DNA of 11,438 bases, from positions 1 to 11,438 of the forward strand of contig JANNGZ010000440.1 in NCBI GenBank assembly GCA_031404155.1, in the 5' to 3' direction. Below are positions 6,062 through 11,438 of the stretch, piece after piece (within the stretch, counting starts at the first letter, position 1; the number at the start of each line of letters is the position of its first letter). This DNA comes from JANNGZ01 sp031404155. GTDB taxonomy: Bacteria > Pseudomonadota > Gammaproteobacteria > Burkholderiales > Burkholderiaceae_C. The notes beneath the pieces are model-generated. The model was not told where the DNA came from. It saw only the letters and a program-made list of their open reading frames with translations, and did not search any database. Made by a program: the position numbers and the translations under genes.

Positions 6062-6727
6062 GTGAAGCTCGTCCTGGCGTCCAACAACGCCAAAAAAATC
6101 GCCGAGTTGCGCGCGCTGTTTGACGCGCTGTTTGACGCGAGGTTTGCCGCGCTGTCTGCCGCATCCCCGGTCGAGCTGGTGGCCCAAGGCATGTTCGGCA
6201 TCGCCGAGGCCGACGAGCCGCATGGCAGCTTCATCGAGAACGCCTTGGCCAAGGCGCGCCATGCCGCGAAAGCCAGTGGCCTGCCCGCGATCGCCGACGA
6301 CTCGGGCCTGTGCGTCGAAGCACTCGGCGGCGCGCCGGGAGTGCACTCGGCCCACTTCGCGCCCGCGGTGCCGCCGCGTGCCGAGCGCGAGGCGCAGCGG
6401 CGTGAGCAGGACGAAGCGAACAACCGCCTGCTCATCCAGAGGCTGGCCGGCCAGGCCAACCGGCGAGGGCGTTTTGTGAGCACGCTGGTGGCCCTTCGTT
6501 CGGCCGACGACCCCGAGCCGCTGGTGGCCTTCGGGCGCTGGGAGGGTGAAGTGCTCCAGGCGCCGCGCGGCGACAACGGCTTCGGCTACGACGCGCTGAT
6601 GTACTTCCGCGAACTCGGCGCGACTGCGGCGCAACTGGCTCCCGAAGTCAAGAACCTGCACAGCCACCGCGCCCGCGCCGCTGTGCAGATGCTGCAACTG
6701 CTGCGCGAGGTCTGGCACCTTGGCTGA
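6062..6727 (+). CDS. rdgB: RdgB/HAM1 non-canonical purine NTP pyrophosphatase
   Basis: This enzyme hydrolyses dITP, ITP and XTP to the monophosphate plus pyrophosphate and so keeps deaminated purines out of DNA and RNA. The family motifs are S-N-N-A-K-K near the start, F-I-E-N-A-L-x-K-A-R-H-A-A, I-A-D-D-S-G-L-C-V-E-A-L-G-G-A-P-G-V, G-D-N-G-F-G-Y-D-A and the C-terminal S-H-R. I chose GTG 6062, four bases after the rph stop, because it places V-K-L-V-L-A-S-N-N at the N-terminus. At 221 residues it is about 20 longer than E. coli RdgB. Part of the excess is a four-copy 12-bp repeat encoding A-L-F-D, A-L-F-D, A-R-F-A, A-L-S-A near residue 18. Another insert lies after H-F-A-P and is rich in Arg and Glu. 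The 3' end overlaps the hemW start by eight bases. Confidence 0.95.
   Translation: MKLVLASNNAKKIAELRALFDALFDARFAALSAASPVELVAQGMFGIAEADEPHGSFIENALAKARHAAKASGLPAIADDSGLCVEALGGAPGVHSAHFAPAVPPRAEREAQRREQDEANNRLLIQRLAGQANRRGRFVSTLVALRSADDPEPLVAFGRWEGEVLQAPRGDNGFGYDALMYFRELGATAAQLAPEVKNLHSHRARAAVQMLQLLREVWHLG
6113..6160 (+). repeat. Four degenerate 12-bp tandem units inside rdgB
   Basis: The units are GCGCTGTTTGAC (6113-6124), an exact copy (6125-6136), GCGAGGTTTGCC (6137-6148) and GCGCTGTCTGCC (6149-6160). They keep the frame and encode four-residue blocks A-L-F-D / A-L-F-D / A-R-F-A / A-L-S-A. The first unit is part of the normal family sequence (A-L-F), so the array most likely grew by slippage. 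Confidence 0.85.
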
Positions 6728-8000
6728 GCAGACGATCTCCGTTCAGCGCCCCGGCGAAATCCGGCTCGCCGCGTTGCCGCCGCTGGCGCTGTACGTGCAC
6801 CTGCCGTGGTGCCTCAAGAAGTGCCCCTACTGCGACTTCAACTCGCACGAACTGGCCCCCAAGACGCCTGCGGCGTCGCCCCCCCGAGGGGGAACGTCCG
6901 GCCCTTCGGCTGCGCTCAGGACAGGCTTGGGGCGGCCCGGCGCCGGACATGCAGGCAACCTCCCGGAGGCACGCTACCTCGACGCGCTCGTCGCCGACCT
7001 CGAAGCCGCGCTGCCGCAGGTGTGGGGCCGGCGGGTGCACAGCGTGTTCATCGGCGGCGGCACACCGAGCCTGTTTTCGCCCGAAGGCATCGAGCGCCTG
7101 ATCGCGGCGGCGCGCGCGCGCCTGCCACTCGAACCCGGCTTGGAGATCACGCTCGAGGCCAACCCCGGCACCTTCGAGCGGGAGCGTTTTCGCGCCTACC
7201 GAGCCGCCGGCGTGACACGCCTGTCGGTGGGTGTGCAGAGCTTCGACGACACCAGCCTGGGTGCGATCGGGCGTGTGCACAACGCGGCGCAGGCGCGTGC
7301 CGCGGTGGCGGAAGCGGCGAGCGCGTTCGACACCTTCAACATCGACCTGATGTACGCGCTGCCGGGGCAGACGCTTCAAAAGCTCGATGCCGACCTCGAC
7401 GCCGCGCTGGCCTACGCGCCGCCGCACCTGTCGGTTTACCACCTCACGATGGAGCCGAACACAGTCTTCGCCACCCGCCCGCCGCCGGACCTGCCCGACG
7501 AGGACCTGGCCGCGCAGATGCTCGACCGCATCATCGAGCGCACCACTGCGGGTGGCTTGCAACGCTACGAGGTCTCGGCTTTTGCGCGCAGCGGCCACCG
7601 CTGCGTGCACAACCTGAACTACTGGCAGTTCGGCGACTACCTGGGCATCGGCGCCGGCGCGCACGGCAAGCTTTCTTTCCCCGACCGCATCCTGCGCCAG
7701 GTGCGCTGGCGCGACCCGGCCACCTACATGGAACGCGCGCTGCAGGGCCAGGCGGTGTCCAACGAGAACCTGCTGACCGCGGCACAACTGCCCTTCGAGT
7801 TCATGCTCAACGCGCTGCGCCTCAAAGAGGGTTTCGAGCCGTCGCGGTTTTCCGAACGCACCGGGCTGCCGCTGAGCCGCATCTCGAAGGCGCTGGACCA
7901 GGCCGAGCAGCGCGGCCTCCTGCAGCGCGAGCTCACGCGCATCGCCGCGAGCGAACGCGGCTTCGATTTCCTCAACGATTTGCAGACCCTGTTTCTTTGA
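6720..8000 (+). CDS. hemW: HemW haem chaperone (radical-SAM, formerly HemN-like)
   Basis: HemW binds haem and a 4Fe-4S cluster and delivers haem to target proteins; it resembles coproporphyrinogen dehydrogenase HemN but is not one. The radical-SAM triad is C31, C35 and C38 in W-C-L-K-K-C-P-Y-C-D-F-N-S, followed by F-I-G-G-G-T-P-S-L-F and L-E-A-N-P-G-T-F. Further blocks are R-L-S-V-G-V-Q-S-F, F-N-I-D-L-M-Y-A-L-P-G-Q-T, a tetrapyrrole-binding region with Y-W-Q-F-G-D-Y-L-G-I-G-A-G-A-H-G, and the C-terminal winged-helix part. The start is TTG 6720, with GAGG upstream inside rdgB. About 34 residues (47-80), absent from the family, are encoded by a dispersed repeat placed eight residues after the last cluster cysteine and before the conserved Y-L-D-A-L. 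The remaining about 392 residues match a normal HemW, and the frame is intact. Confidence 0.94.
   Translation: MAEQTISVQRPGEIRLAALPPLALYVHLPWCLKKCPYCDFNSHELAPKTPAASPPRGGTSGPSAALRTGLGRPGAGHAGNLPEARYLDALVADLEAALPQVWGRRVHSVFIGGGTPSLFSPEGIERLIAAARARLPLEPGLEITLEANPGTFERERFRAYRAAGVTRLSVGVQSFDDTSLGAIGRVHNAAQARAAVAEAASAFDTFNIDLMYALPGQTLQKLDADLDAALAYAPPHLSVYHLTMEPNTVFATRPPPDLPDEDLAAQMLDRIIERTTAGGLQRYEVSAFARSGHRCVHNLNYWQFGDYLGIGAGAHGKLSFPDRILRQVRWRDPATYMERALQGQAVSNENLLTAAQLPFEFMLNALRLKEGFEPSRFSERTGLPLSRISKALDQAEQRGLLQRELTRIAASERGFDFLNDLQTLFL
6858..6959 (+). repeat. Dispersed hairpin repeat inserted in frame in hemW
   Basis: The segment interrupts the normal HemW path between S-H-E-L-A and L-P-E-A-R-Y-L-D. 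It contains a perfect stem GACGCC-tgc-GGCGTC (6863-6877), the block GCCCCCCGAGGGGGA, a reverse copy of the CTGTCCTGAGC motif (6901-6927), and flanking arms GTCCGGC (6896-6902) and GCCGGAC (6942-6948). The 15-base C/G block recurs exactly at about 10442-10456, between fkpB and ispH. The inserted length keeps the frame; the boundaries are my estimate from the protein, to within about two codons. Confidence 0.75.
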
Positions 8001-8022
8001 CGCCGAACCCGGCCCACCCACC

Positions 8023-8436
8023 GTGACCCTGCCCACCACAGCGCCCCAGGCGCAACCCGAAACTGCCTTTGACCTGCTCGGCGGCGAGGCCGCGGTGCGC
8101 GCGCTGGTCGACCGCTTCTACGACCTGATGGAGCTGGAGGGCGGCTACGCCAAGATCCGGCGGCTACATCCAGGCACGCTCGACGGTTCGCGCGACAAGC
8201 TGTTCTGGTTCCTGTGCGGCTGGCTCGGCGGGCCCAACCACTACATCAAACGCTTTGGCCACCCACGGCTGCGCGCGCGGCACTTGCCGTTTGCGATCGG
8301 CATCGCCGAGCGCGACGCCTGGATGTCATGCATGCGCCAGGCGATGGTGGAGCTGGGCGTCGAGGCGTCTCTGGCGCAGCGGCTGGATGCGGCGTTTTTC
8401 AACACCGCGGATTTCATGAGGAACCGCGGGGGATGA
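8023..8436 (+). CDS. Group II truncated haemoglobin
   Basis: The 137-residue product is a 2-over-2 globin that binds haem and probably O2, NO or peroxide; its true role in this organism is not shown by sequence. Expected residues are Tyr B10 (Y33 in D-R-F-Y-D-L-M), a His at the CD corner (H49 in R-L-H-P-G), the block F-W-F-L-C-G-W-L-G-G-P-N-H-Y (61-74), the proximal His F8 (H87 in R-L-R-A-R-H-L-P-F) and the group II Trp at G8 (W100 in R-D-A-W-M). The start is GTG 8023, 22 bp after hemW, with no evident Shine-Dalgarno. Placement directly after a haem chaperone suggests, without proving it, that HemW could help load this globin. A small ATGA-overlapping frame (MSTTTIAGR, 8433-8462) follows the stop. 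Confidence 0.93.
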   Translation: MTLPTTAPQAQPETAFDLLGGEAAVRALVDRFYDLMELEGGYAKIRRLHPGTLDGSRDKLFWFLCGWLGGPNHYIKRFGHPRLRARHLPFAIGIAERDAWMSCMRQAMVELGVEASLAQRLDAAFFNTADFMRNRGG

Positions 8437-8438
8437 GC

Positions 8439-8494
8439 ACAACAACGATAGCGGGCCGCTGACGGACAACAACGACGATGGCGGGCCGCTGACG
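8439..8494 (+). repeat. Tandem duplication of a 26/29-bp unit after the haemoglobin gene
   Basis: The unit reads ACAACAACGATAGCGGGCCG and continues CTGACG at 8439-8464. It recurs at 8466-8494 with three extra bases and one substitution. The second copy supplies the left half of the terminator-like hairpin, so the duplication may have duplicated or built that terminator. Confidence 0.75.
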
Positions 8495-8500
8495 CGGCCC
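8483..8500. terminator. Terminator-like hairpin between convergent genes
   Basis: A perfect stem GGGCCGC-TGAC-GCGGCCC is followed on the plus strand by only TTACC, so the U-tract is poor. Its position between the plus-strand haemoglobin gene and the convergent smr gene, whose stop is 25 bases away, fits a shared or bidirectional terminator. Confidence 0.5.
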
Positions 8501-8524
8501 TTACCGGTTGGGTCGCCGCGGCCT

Positions 8525-9163
8525 TCAGCGCTCGCCCGTCAGCAACACCAGCAGGGCCCCCGAGCCGCCCTGCGCCGCGCGCGCCTGCACGAACACCAGC
8601 ACCTCCTGCTTCTGCACCAGCCAGGCGCGCACCTTGGCCTTGAGTACCGGCTGGCGGCCTGGCGAGCCATGGCCCTTGCCGTGCACCACGCGCACGCAGC
8701 GCAGCCCGGCATGCGTCGCGTCGCGCAGGAAGGTCGCCAAGGTCTCCCGCGCATCGTCGCGGCGCAGCCCGTGCAGGTCGACCTCGGCCTGCACCGTCCA
8801 TTCGCCGCGGCGCAAGCGCTTCGATACGTCCGGGCCGATGTGGTCACGCCGAAAGCTCAAGCCCTCGTCGGTGTCGAGCAGCGAGTCCACATCCACCTCG
8901 TTGGACAAGGCCTCGCGCAGCGCGGCCTCCTCATCCAGCAGGCGCTGGCGCGGGATCGGTGGCAAGGGGGCACGGCGCAGGTTGGCGCGGCCGCGTTCGG
9001 GCAGCGCCTGCACCGGGCCCACGCTGCGCGAGAAGAGTTGGCGTTCGTGTTCGGCGCGTTCGTGGGCTTCGCGCTGGCGCTGCATCGTGGCCTGTGCATC
9101 GATGCGCTGTTGGTTTAGCGCCGCCTTCAGCGCGCCGAGCTGCTCGAGCTGGCTTCGCTTCAC
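8525..9163 (-). CDS. Smr-domain protein (SmrA/MutS2 C-terminal type nuclease domain)
   Basis: The 212-residue product has a charged, probably helical N-terminal half (residues 1-120) and a C-terminal Smr domain. Smr hallmarks are E-V-D-L-H-G-L (127-133) followed by A-R-E-T-L, then R-V-V-H-G-K-G-H-G-S (158-167) and G-G-S-G-A-L-L-V-L-L (199-208). The linker F-R-R-D-H-I-G-P-D-V-S-K-R-L-R-R-G is typical of the stand-alone bacterial form. Smr domains bind nucleic acid and several act as endonucleases on branched DNA or on mRNA with stalled ribosomes; which applies here is unknown. The start is GTG 9163-9161, which overlaps the radC stop as GTGA, so translation is probably coupled to radC. Confidence 0.92.
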   Translation of the reverse strand: MKRSQLEQLGALKAALNQQRIDAQATMQRQREAHERAEHERQLFSRSVGPVQALPERGRANLRRAPLPPIPRQRLLDEEAALREALSNEVDVDSLLDTDEGLSFRRDHIGPDVSKRLRRGEWTVQAEVDLHGLRRDDARETLATFLRDATHAGLRCVRVVHGKGHGSPGRQPVLKAKVRAWLVQKQEVLVFVQARAAQGGSGALLVLLTGER

Positions 9164-9837
9164 AACAAGCCCCGCTCGGCGAAGGACACCACCTGACCGG
9201 TGCCGACGATCAGGTGGTCCAGTACCCGCACATCCACCAATTGCAGCGCACTGCGCAGCGCCTGGGTCAGGTGTTCGTCGGCGCGCGACGGCTCGGCCAC
9301 GCCCGAGGGGTGGTTGTGCGCCAGCACCACCGCCGCGGCGTTGAGCGCAAGCGCGCGCTTGACCACCTCGCGCGGGTAGACGCTGGTTTGCGACACCGTG
9401 CCGCGGAAGAGCTCCTCCATCACGATCAGGCGGTGCTGCGAGTCCAGGAACAGCACCGCGAACACCTCGTGTTCATGCGCCGCGAGTTTCAGTTGCACGT
9501 ACTGCTTCACCGTGGCAGGTGCGTCAAACACCGGCTGTTGCGCGAGTTGCTGCGCCAGCGCGCGGCGCGCGATTTCGATCACCGCCGCGAGCTCGGCGGA
9601 CTTGGCCGGCCCAAGGCCCTTGACCTTGCGCAGGTCGGCCACCGTGGCGTTGAGCAGGCCGCCCAGGTGCCCTTTGAAATGCCTGAGCAGGTCGTCGGCC
9701 ATGCTCAACACGTCGCGCCCGGCGGTGCCGGTGCGCAGCAGCAGCGCAAGCAGTTCAACGTCGGCAAGCGCAGCGGCACCCTGGCTCAGCAGCTTCTCGC
9801 GGGGGCGCAGCGACGGGGGCAGGTCTTTGAACGACAT
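9160..9837 (-). CDS. radC: RadC/JAB-domain DNA-repair-family protein
   Basis: The 225-residue product has an N-terminal helix-hairpin-helix part with V-K-G-L-G-P-A-K-S (residues 72-80) and a C-terminal MPN/JAB domain. The zinc-binding H-x-H-x7-S-x2-D motif is complete: H174, H176, S184 and D187 in A-H-N-H-P-S-G-V-A-E-P-S-R-A-D. The name is historical: a direct repair role for RadC in E. coli was withdrawn, and the biochemical activity remains unclear, although the zinc site suggests a hydrolase. Start ATG 9837-9835 follows an AAGG close upstream. The length is normal. It is the first gene of a radC-smr pair and diverges from fkpB over 89 bp. Confidence 0.95.
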   Translation of the reverse strand: MSFKDLPPSLRPREKLLSQGAAALADVELLALLLRTGTAGRDVLSMADDLLRHFKGHLGGLLNATVADLRKVKGLGPAKSAELAAVIEIARRALAQQLAQQPVFDAPATVKQYVQLKLAAHEHEVFAVLFLDSQHRLIVMEELFRGTVSQTSVYPREVVKRALALNAAAVVLAHNHPSGVAEPSRADEHLTQALRSALQLVDVRVLDHLIVGTGQVVSFAERGLL

Positions 9838-9847
9838 GGCCTTGGCT

Positions 9848-9877
9848 TTGGAGGCGCTTGCCCCGGGCTCGTAAAAT
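9848..9877 (+). promoter_or_regulatory. Probable sigma-70 promoter for fkpB-ispH
   Basis: A good -10 element TAAAAT (9872-9877) is preceded, after an 18-bp spacer, by TTGGAG (9848-9853). It points to fkpB, whose GTG at 9927 would then have a leader of about 40 nt with a GAGG site. The -10 match is strong and the -35 weak. Confidence 0.45.
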
Positions 9878-9926
9878 CGGCTTCAGTCTAGCCCGCTCGA
9901 CAACGAGCTCTGCCCCGAGGTTTCGT

Positions 9927-10412
9927 GTGCCCGCCATTCAACCGGGGTCCTTCCTGACCCTGCACTACCGCCTCGCCGGCCCCGACGGCGCGGACCTGAT
10001 CAACACCTTTGCCGACAAGCCCGCCACGCTGTCGCTCGGCACCGGTGAGCTCGCGCCGGCGGTGGAGGCGCGGCTGGTCGGCCTGGAGGAGGGCACGCGG
10101 CGCAGTTTCGATCTCGGGCCCGGCGAGGCTTTTGGTGAACGCAACCCGGAGTTGCTCCAGCGCGTGGCGCTGTCTCTGCTGCACAAGCTCGGCGACGTCG
10201 ACGCCATCTACCAGGTGGGTGATGTGGTGCAGTTCCCCACGCCGGGTGGCGACGGCGCCTACGCCGGTGTGGTGCGCGAGGTCGGGCCGGCCGTGAAGGG
10301 TGATGGCAGGGGTGATGGCAAGGGCGAGGGCGCGTGGCTGCTGTTTGACTTCAACCATCCGCTGGCCGGCCAGCGCGTGACCTTCGAGGTCGATGTGATC
10401 GGGGTGCTTTGA
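9927..10412 (+). CDS. fkpB: FKBP-type peptidyl-prolyl isomerase, SlpA/FkpB type
   Basis: The product of 161 residues is a cytosolic FKBP with an inserted-in-flap domain, expected to catalyse proline isomerisation and act as a chaperone. Visible features are V-x-P-G-S-F-L-T-L-H-Y-R-L near the start, T-L-S-L-G-T-G-E-L-A-P-A-V-E-A-R-L-V-G-L-E-E-G, G-E-A-F-G-E-R-N-P-E-L, and the closing D-F-N-H-P-L-A-G-Q-R-V-T-F-E-V-D-V. I chose GTG 9927 because GAGG lies seven bases upstream and the family begins here; the longer open frame from 9858 would overlap the promoter. A Gly/Asp-rich insert (G-D-G-R, G-D-G-K, G-E-G-A), made of 12-bp repeats, extends the loop before W-L-L-F-D-F-N-H-P-L-A-G. The pairing fkpB-ispH is widespread in proteobacteria. 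The stop overlaps an ATG (TGATG) that opens the downstream repeat frame. Confidence 0.92.
   Translation: MPAIQPGSFLTLHYRLAGPDGADLINTFADKPATLSLGTGELAPAVEARLVGLEEGTRRSFDLGPGEAFGERNPELLQRVALSLLHKLGDVDAIYQVGDVVQFPTPGGDGAYAGVVREVGPAVKGDGRGDGKGEGAWLLFDFNHPLAGQRVTFEVDVIGVL
10299..10334 (+). repeat. Three 12-bp tandem units inside fkpB
   Basis: The units are GGTGATGGCAGG, GGTGATGGCAAG and GGCGAGGGCGCG, in frame, encoding G-D-G-R, G-D-G-K and G-E-G-A. They extend a surface loop and preserve the reading frame. The period is the same 12 bp as in the rdgB array. Confidence 0.75.
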
Positions 10413-10634
10413 TGACAACCCCCCAGCTCACTTTGTTCGCAGCCCCCCGAGGGGGAGGGTCAGCGCCGTTCGGGCAGCCGGGCGGGCACTGAAATGAATC
10501 CCCACGAAGCGGCTTCGCCGCTCCCCCCAGGGGGCGCCGCCAGCGGCCTGGCAAAGCCAGTTCCGCGGCGGCCGCATGGCAAGACTGCCCGATTCATGGG
10601 TCGCGGGTCGCGCGAAGCGCGGTGGAGCAACTGA
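10412..10634 (+). repeat. Hairpin-rich dispersed repeat with coupled open frames between fkpB and ispH
   Basis: The 223-bp fkpB-ispH gap is filled by mosaic repeat. It contains GCCCCCCGAGGGGGA (about 10442-10456, exact match to hemW), a stem AGCGGC-ttc-GCCGCT (10506-10520), a CCCCCC/GGGGG block and a stem CTGGC-aaa-GCCAG (10549-10561). It also forms two successive open frames. One begins at 10412 inside the fkpB stop (TGATG), encodes 26 residues starting MTTPQLTLFAAPRGGG and ends at 10492. The next begins at 10494 (TGAAATG), encodes 46 residues starting MNPHEAASPLPPGG and ends at 10634, one base before the ispH ATG. I think the peptides are probably not functional proteins; their composition reflects the repeat. 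Confidence 0.7.
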
Positions 10635-10635
10635 G

Positions 10636-11438
10636 ATGACCGTCCAAGACGTACTGCTCGCCGAACCGCGCGGCTTCTGCGCCGGCGTGGACCGCGCGAT
10701 CGAGATCGTCGAGCGTGCGCTGGCCAGGTTCGGTGCGCCGATTTATGTGCGCCACGAGATCGTGCACAACACCTACGTGGTCAACGACCTCAAAGCCAAG
10801 GGCGCGATCTTCATCGAAGACCTGGCCGACGTGCCGCCTGGCGCCACGCTGGTGTTCAGCGCGCATGGGGTGAGCCAGTCGGTGCGGCGCGAGGCCGCGG
10901 CGCGTGGCTTCCAGGTCTTCGACGCCACCTGCCCGCTGGTCACCAAGGTGCATGTGGAAGTGGCCAAGCTGGCCAGGGAAGGCTACGAGTTCATCATGAT
11001 CGGCCACAAGGGCCACCCCGAAGTCGAGGGCACGATGGGCCAGCTCAGCCAGGGCATCTATCTCGTCGAGGACGTGGCCGACGTGGAACACGCGCCGGTC
11101 ACGCGCCCGGAGCGCCTGGCCGTGGTGACGCAAACCACGCTCAGCGTCGACGACGCCGCGCAGATCCTCGCGGCGGTGAAGCGCCGCTTCCCCGCGGTAC
11201 GCGAGCCCAAGCAGCAGGACATCTGCTACGCCACCCAGAACCGTCAGGACGCGGTGAAGGTGCTCGCACCCGCGGTCGACGTGGTCATCGTCGTCGGCAG
11301 CCCCACGAGTTCCAACAGCAACCGCTTGCGCGAGTTGGCCGAACGCTTGGGCACCCCCGGCCACATGGTCGATGCGGCGAGCGACCTGCTGCCCGAATGG
11401 TTCGAAGGCAAGGCGCGTGTGGGCCTGACCGCCGGCGC
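10636..11438 (+). CDS. ispH: 4-hydroxy-3-methylbut-2-enyl diphosphate reductase, 3' end missing
   Basis: IspH (LytB) catalyses the last step of the MEP pathway, reducing HMBPP to IPP and DMAPP with a 4Fe-4S cluster. The window holds the first 267 residues of roughly 310. The three cluster cysteines are C15 (P-R-G-F-C-A-G-V), C99 (D-A-T-C-P-L-V) and C197 (Q-D-I-C-Y-A-T-Q). Substrate-site residues are also in place: H44 (H-E-I-V-H-N), H77 (S-A-H-G-V), H127 and E129 (G-H-P-E-V-E-G), T168 and the S-S-N-S segment around 225-228. The start is ATG 10636, with TGGAG eight bases upstream and the stop of the preceding repeat frame one base away (TGAGATG). It is presumably co-transcribed with fkpB through the repeat. 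The frame is open to the window edge. Confidence 0.97.
   Translation, partial: MTVQDVLLAEPRGFCAGVDRAIEIVERALARFGAPIYVRHEIVHNTYVVNDLKAKGAIFIEDLADVPPGATLVFSAHGVSQSVRREAAARGFQVFDATCPLVTKVHVEVAKLAREGYEFIMIGHKGHPEVEGTMGQLSQGIYLVEDVADVEHAPVTRPERLAVVTQTTLSVDDAAQILAAVKRRFPAVREPKQQDICYATQNRQDAVKVLAPAVDVVIVVGSPTSSNSNRLRELAERLGTPGHMVDAASDLLPEWFEGKARVGLTAG

Noticed and set aside
4570..6576. A 668-codon minus-strand open frame across the phosphatase, rph and rdgB
   Set aside because: It lies opposite three well-supported genes, has shadow-type composition (Arg, Ala, Ser runs) and no recognisable domain; such frames are common in DNA this GC-rich.
6648..8039. A 463-codon minus-strand open frame opposite hemW
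   Set aside because: It mirrors hemW codons and shows no motif; hemW matches its family along the full length.

Overview
The window is GC-rich and reads as chromosomal DNA of a betaproteobacterium of the order Burkholderiales, probably near the Leptothrix/Rubrivivax/Comamonadaceae group. The evidence is the codon bias, the gene order yicC / Ser-Thr kinase / PP2C phosphatase / rph / rdgB / hemW / truncated haemoglobin, the smr-radC | fkpB-ispH block, and short dispersed repeats of a kind I recognise from that order (recalled, not searched).

Left part (about 1-2158, minus strand): the decayed end of an integrated element. It holds the first 64-68 codons of a probable TIGR04255-family gene running off the edge, an array of TGTCAA/TTGACA repeats, a VapB-type antitoxin without a recognisable toxin (a 36-codon open frame overlaps its stop), and a P4-type tyrosine integrase killed by one nonsense codon and two frameshifts. 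An inverted-repeat array lies upstream of the integrase start. In relatives yicC is usually followed by gmk and rpoZ, so the element probably sits between yicC and gmk.

Middle part (2159-8524): yicC (minus) diverges from a plus-strand series across only 34 bp. That series is a cytosolic Ser/Thr kinase, a PP2C phosphatase, RNase PH, the RdgB/HAM1 nucleotide pyrophosphatase, the HemW haem chaperone and a group II truncated haemoglobin. Spacing is tight (4 nt, 8-nt overlap, 22 nt), except for about 160 nt between kinase and phosphatase and 131 nt before rph. A terminator-like hairpin ends the series against convergent smr.

Right part (8525-11438): radC-smr (minus, GTGA overlap) diverges from fkpB-ispH (plus, ispH cut by the window edge).

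The most unusual signal is how dispersed repeats sit inside these operons. Between kinase and phosphatase a repeat occurs twice. Each copy is a tiny open frame beginning in the stop of the previous frame (ATGA), carrying its own GGAGG site, and ending in the start of the next, so ribosomes could be handed from kinase to phosphatase without a break (TGA/ATG, TGA/ATG, TGA/ATG, TGA/GTG). Between fkpB and ispH a different hairpin-rich repeat also forms a stop-start chain (TGATG, TGAAATG, TGAGATG). A relative of that repeat lies in frame inside hemW, adding about 34 residues next to the radical-SAM cysteines. Together these suggest that repeats here are tolerated mainly when they stay open and keep translation continuous.
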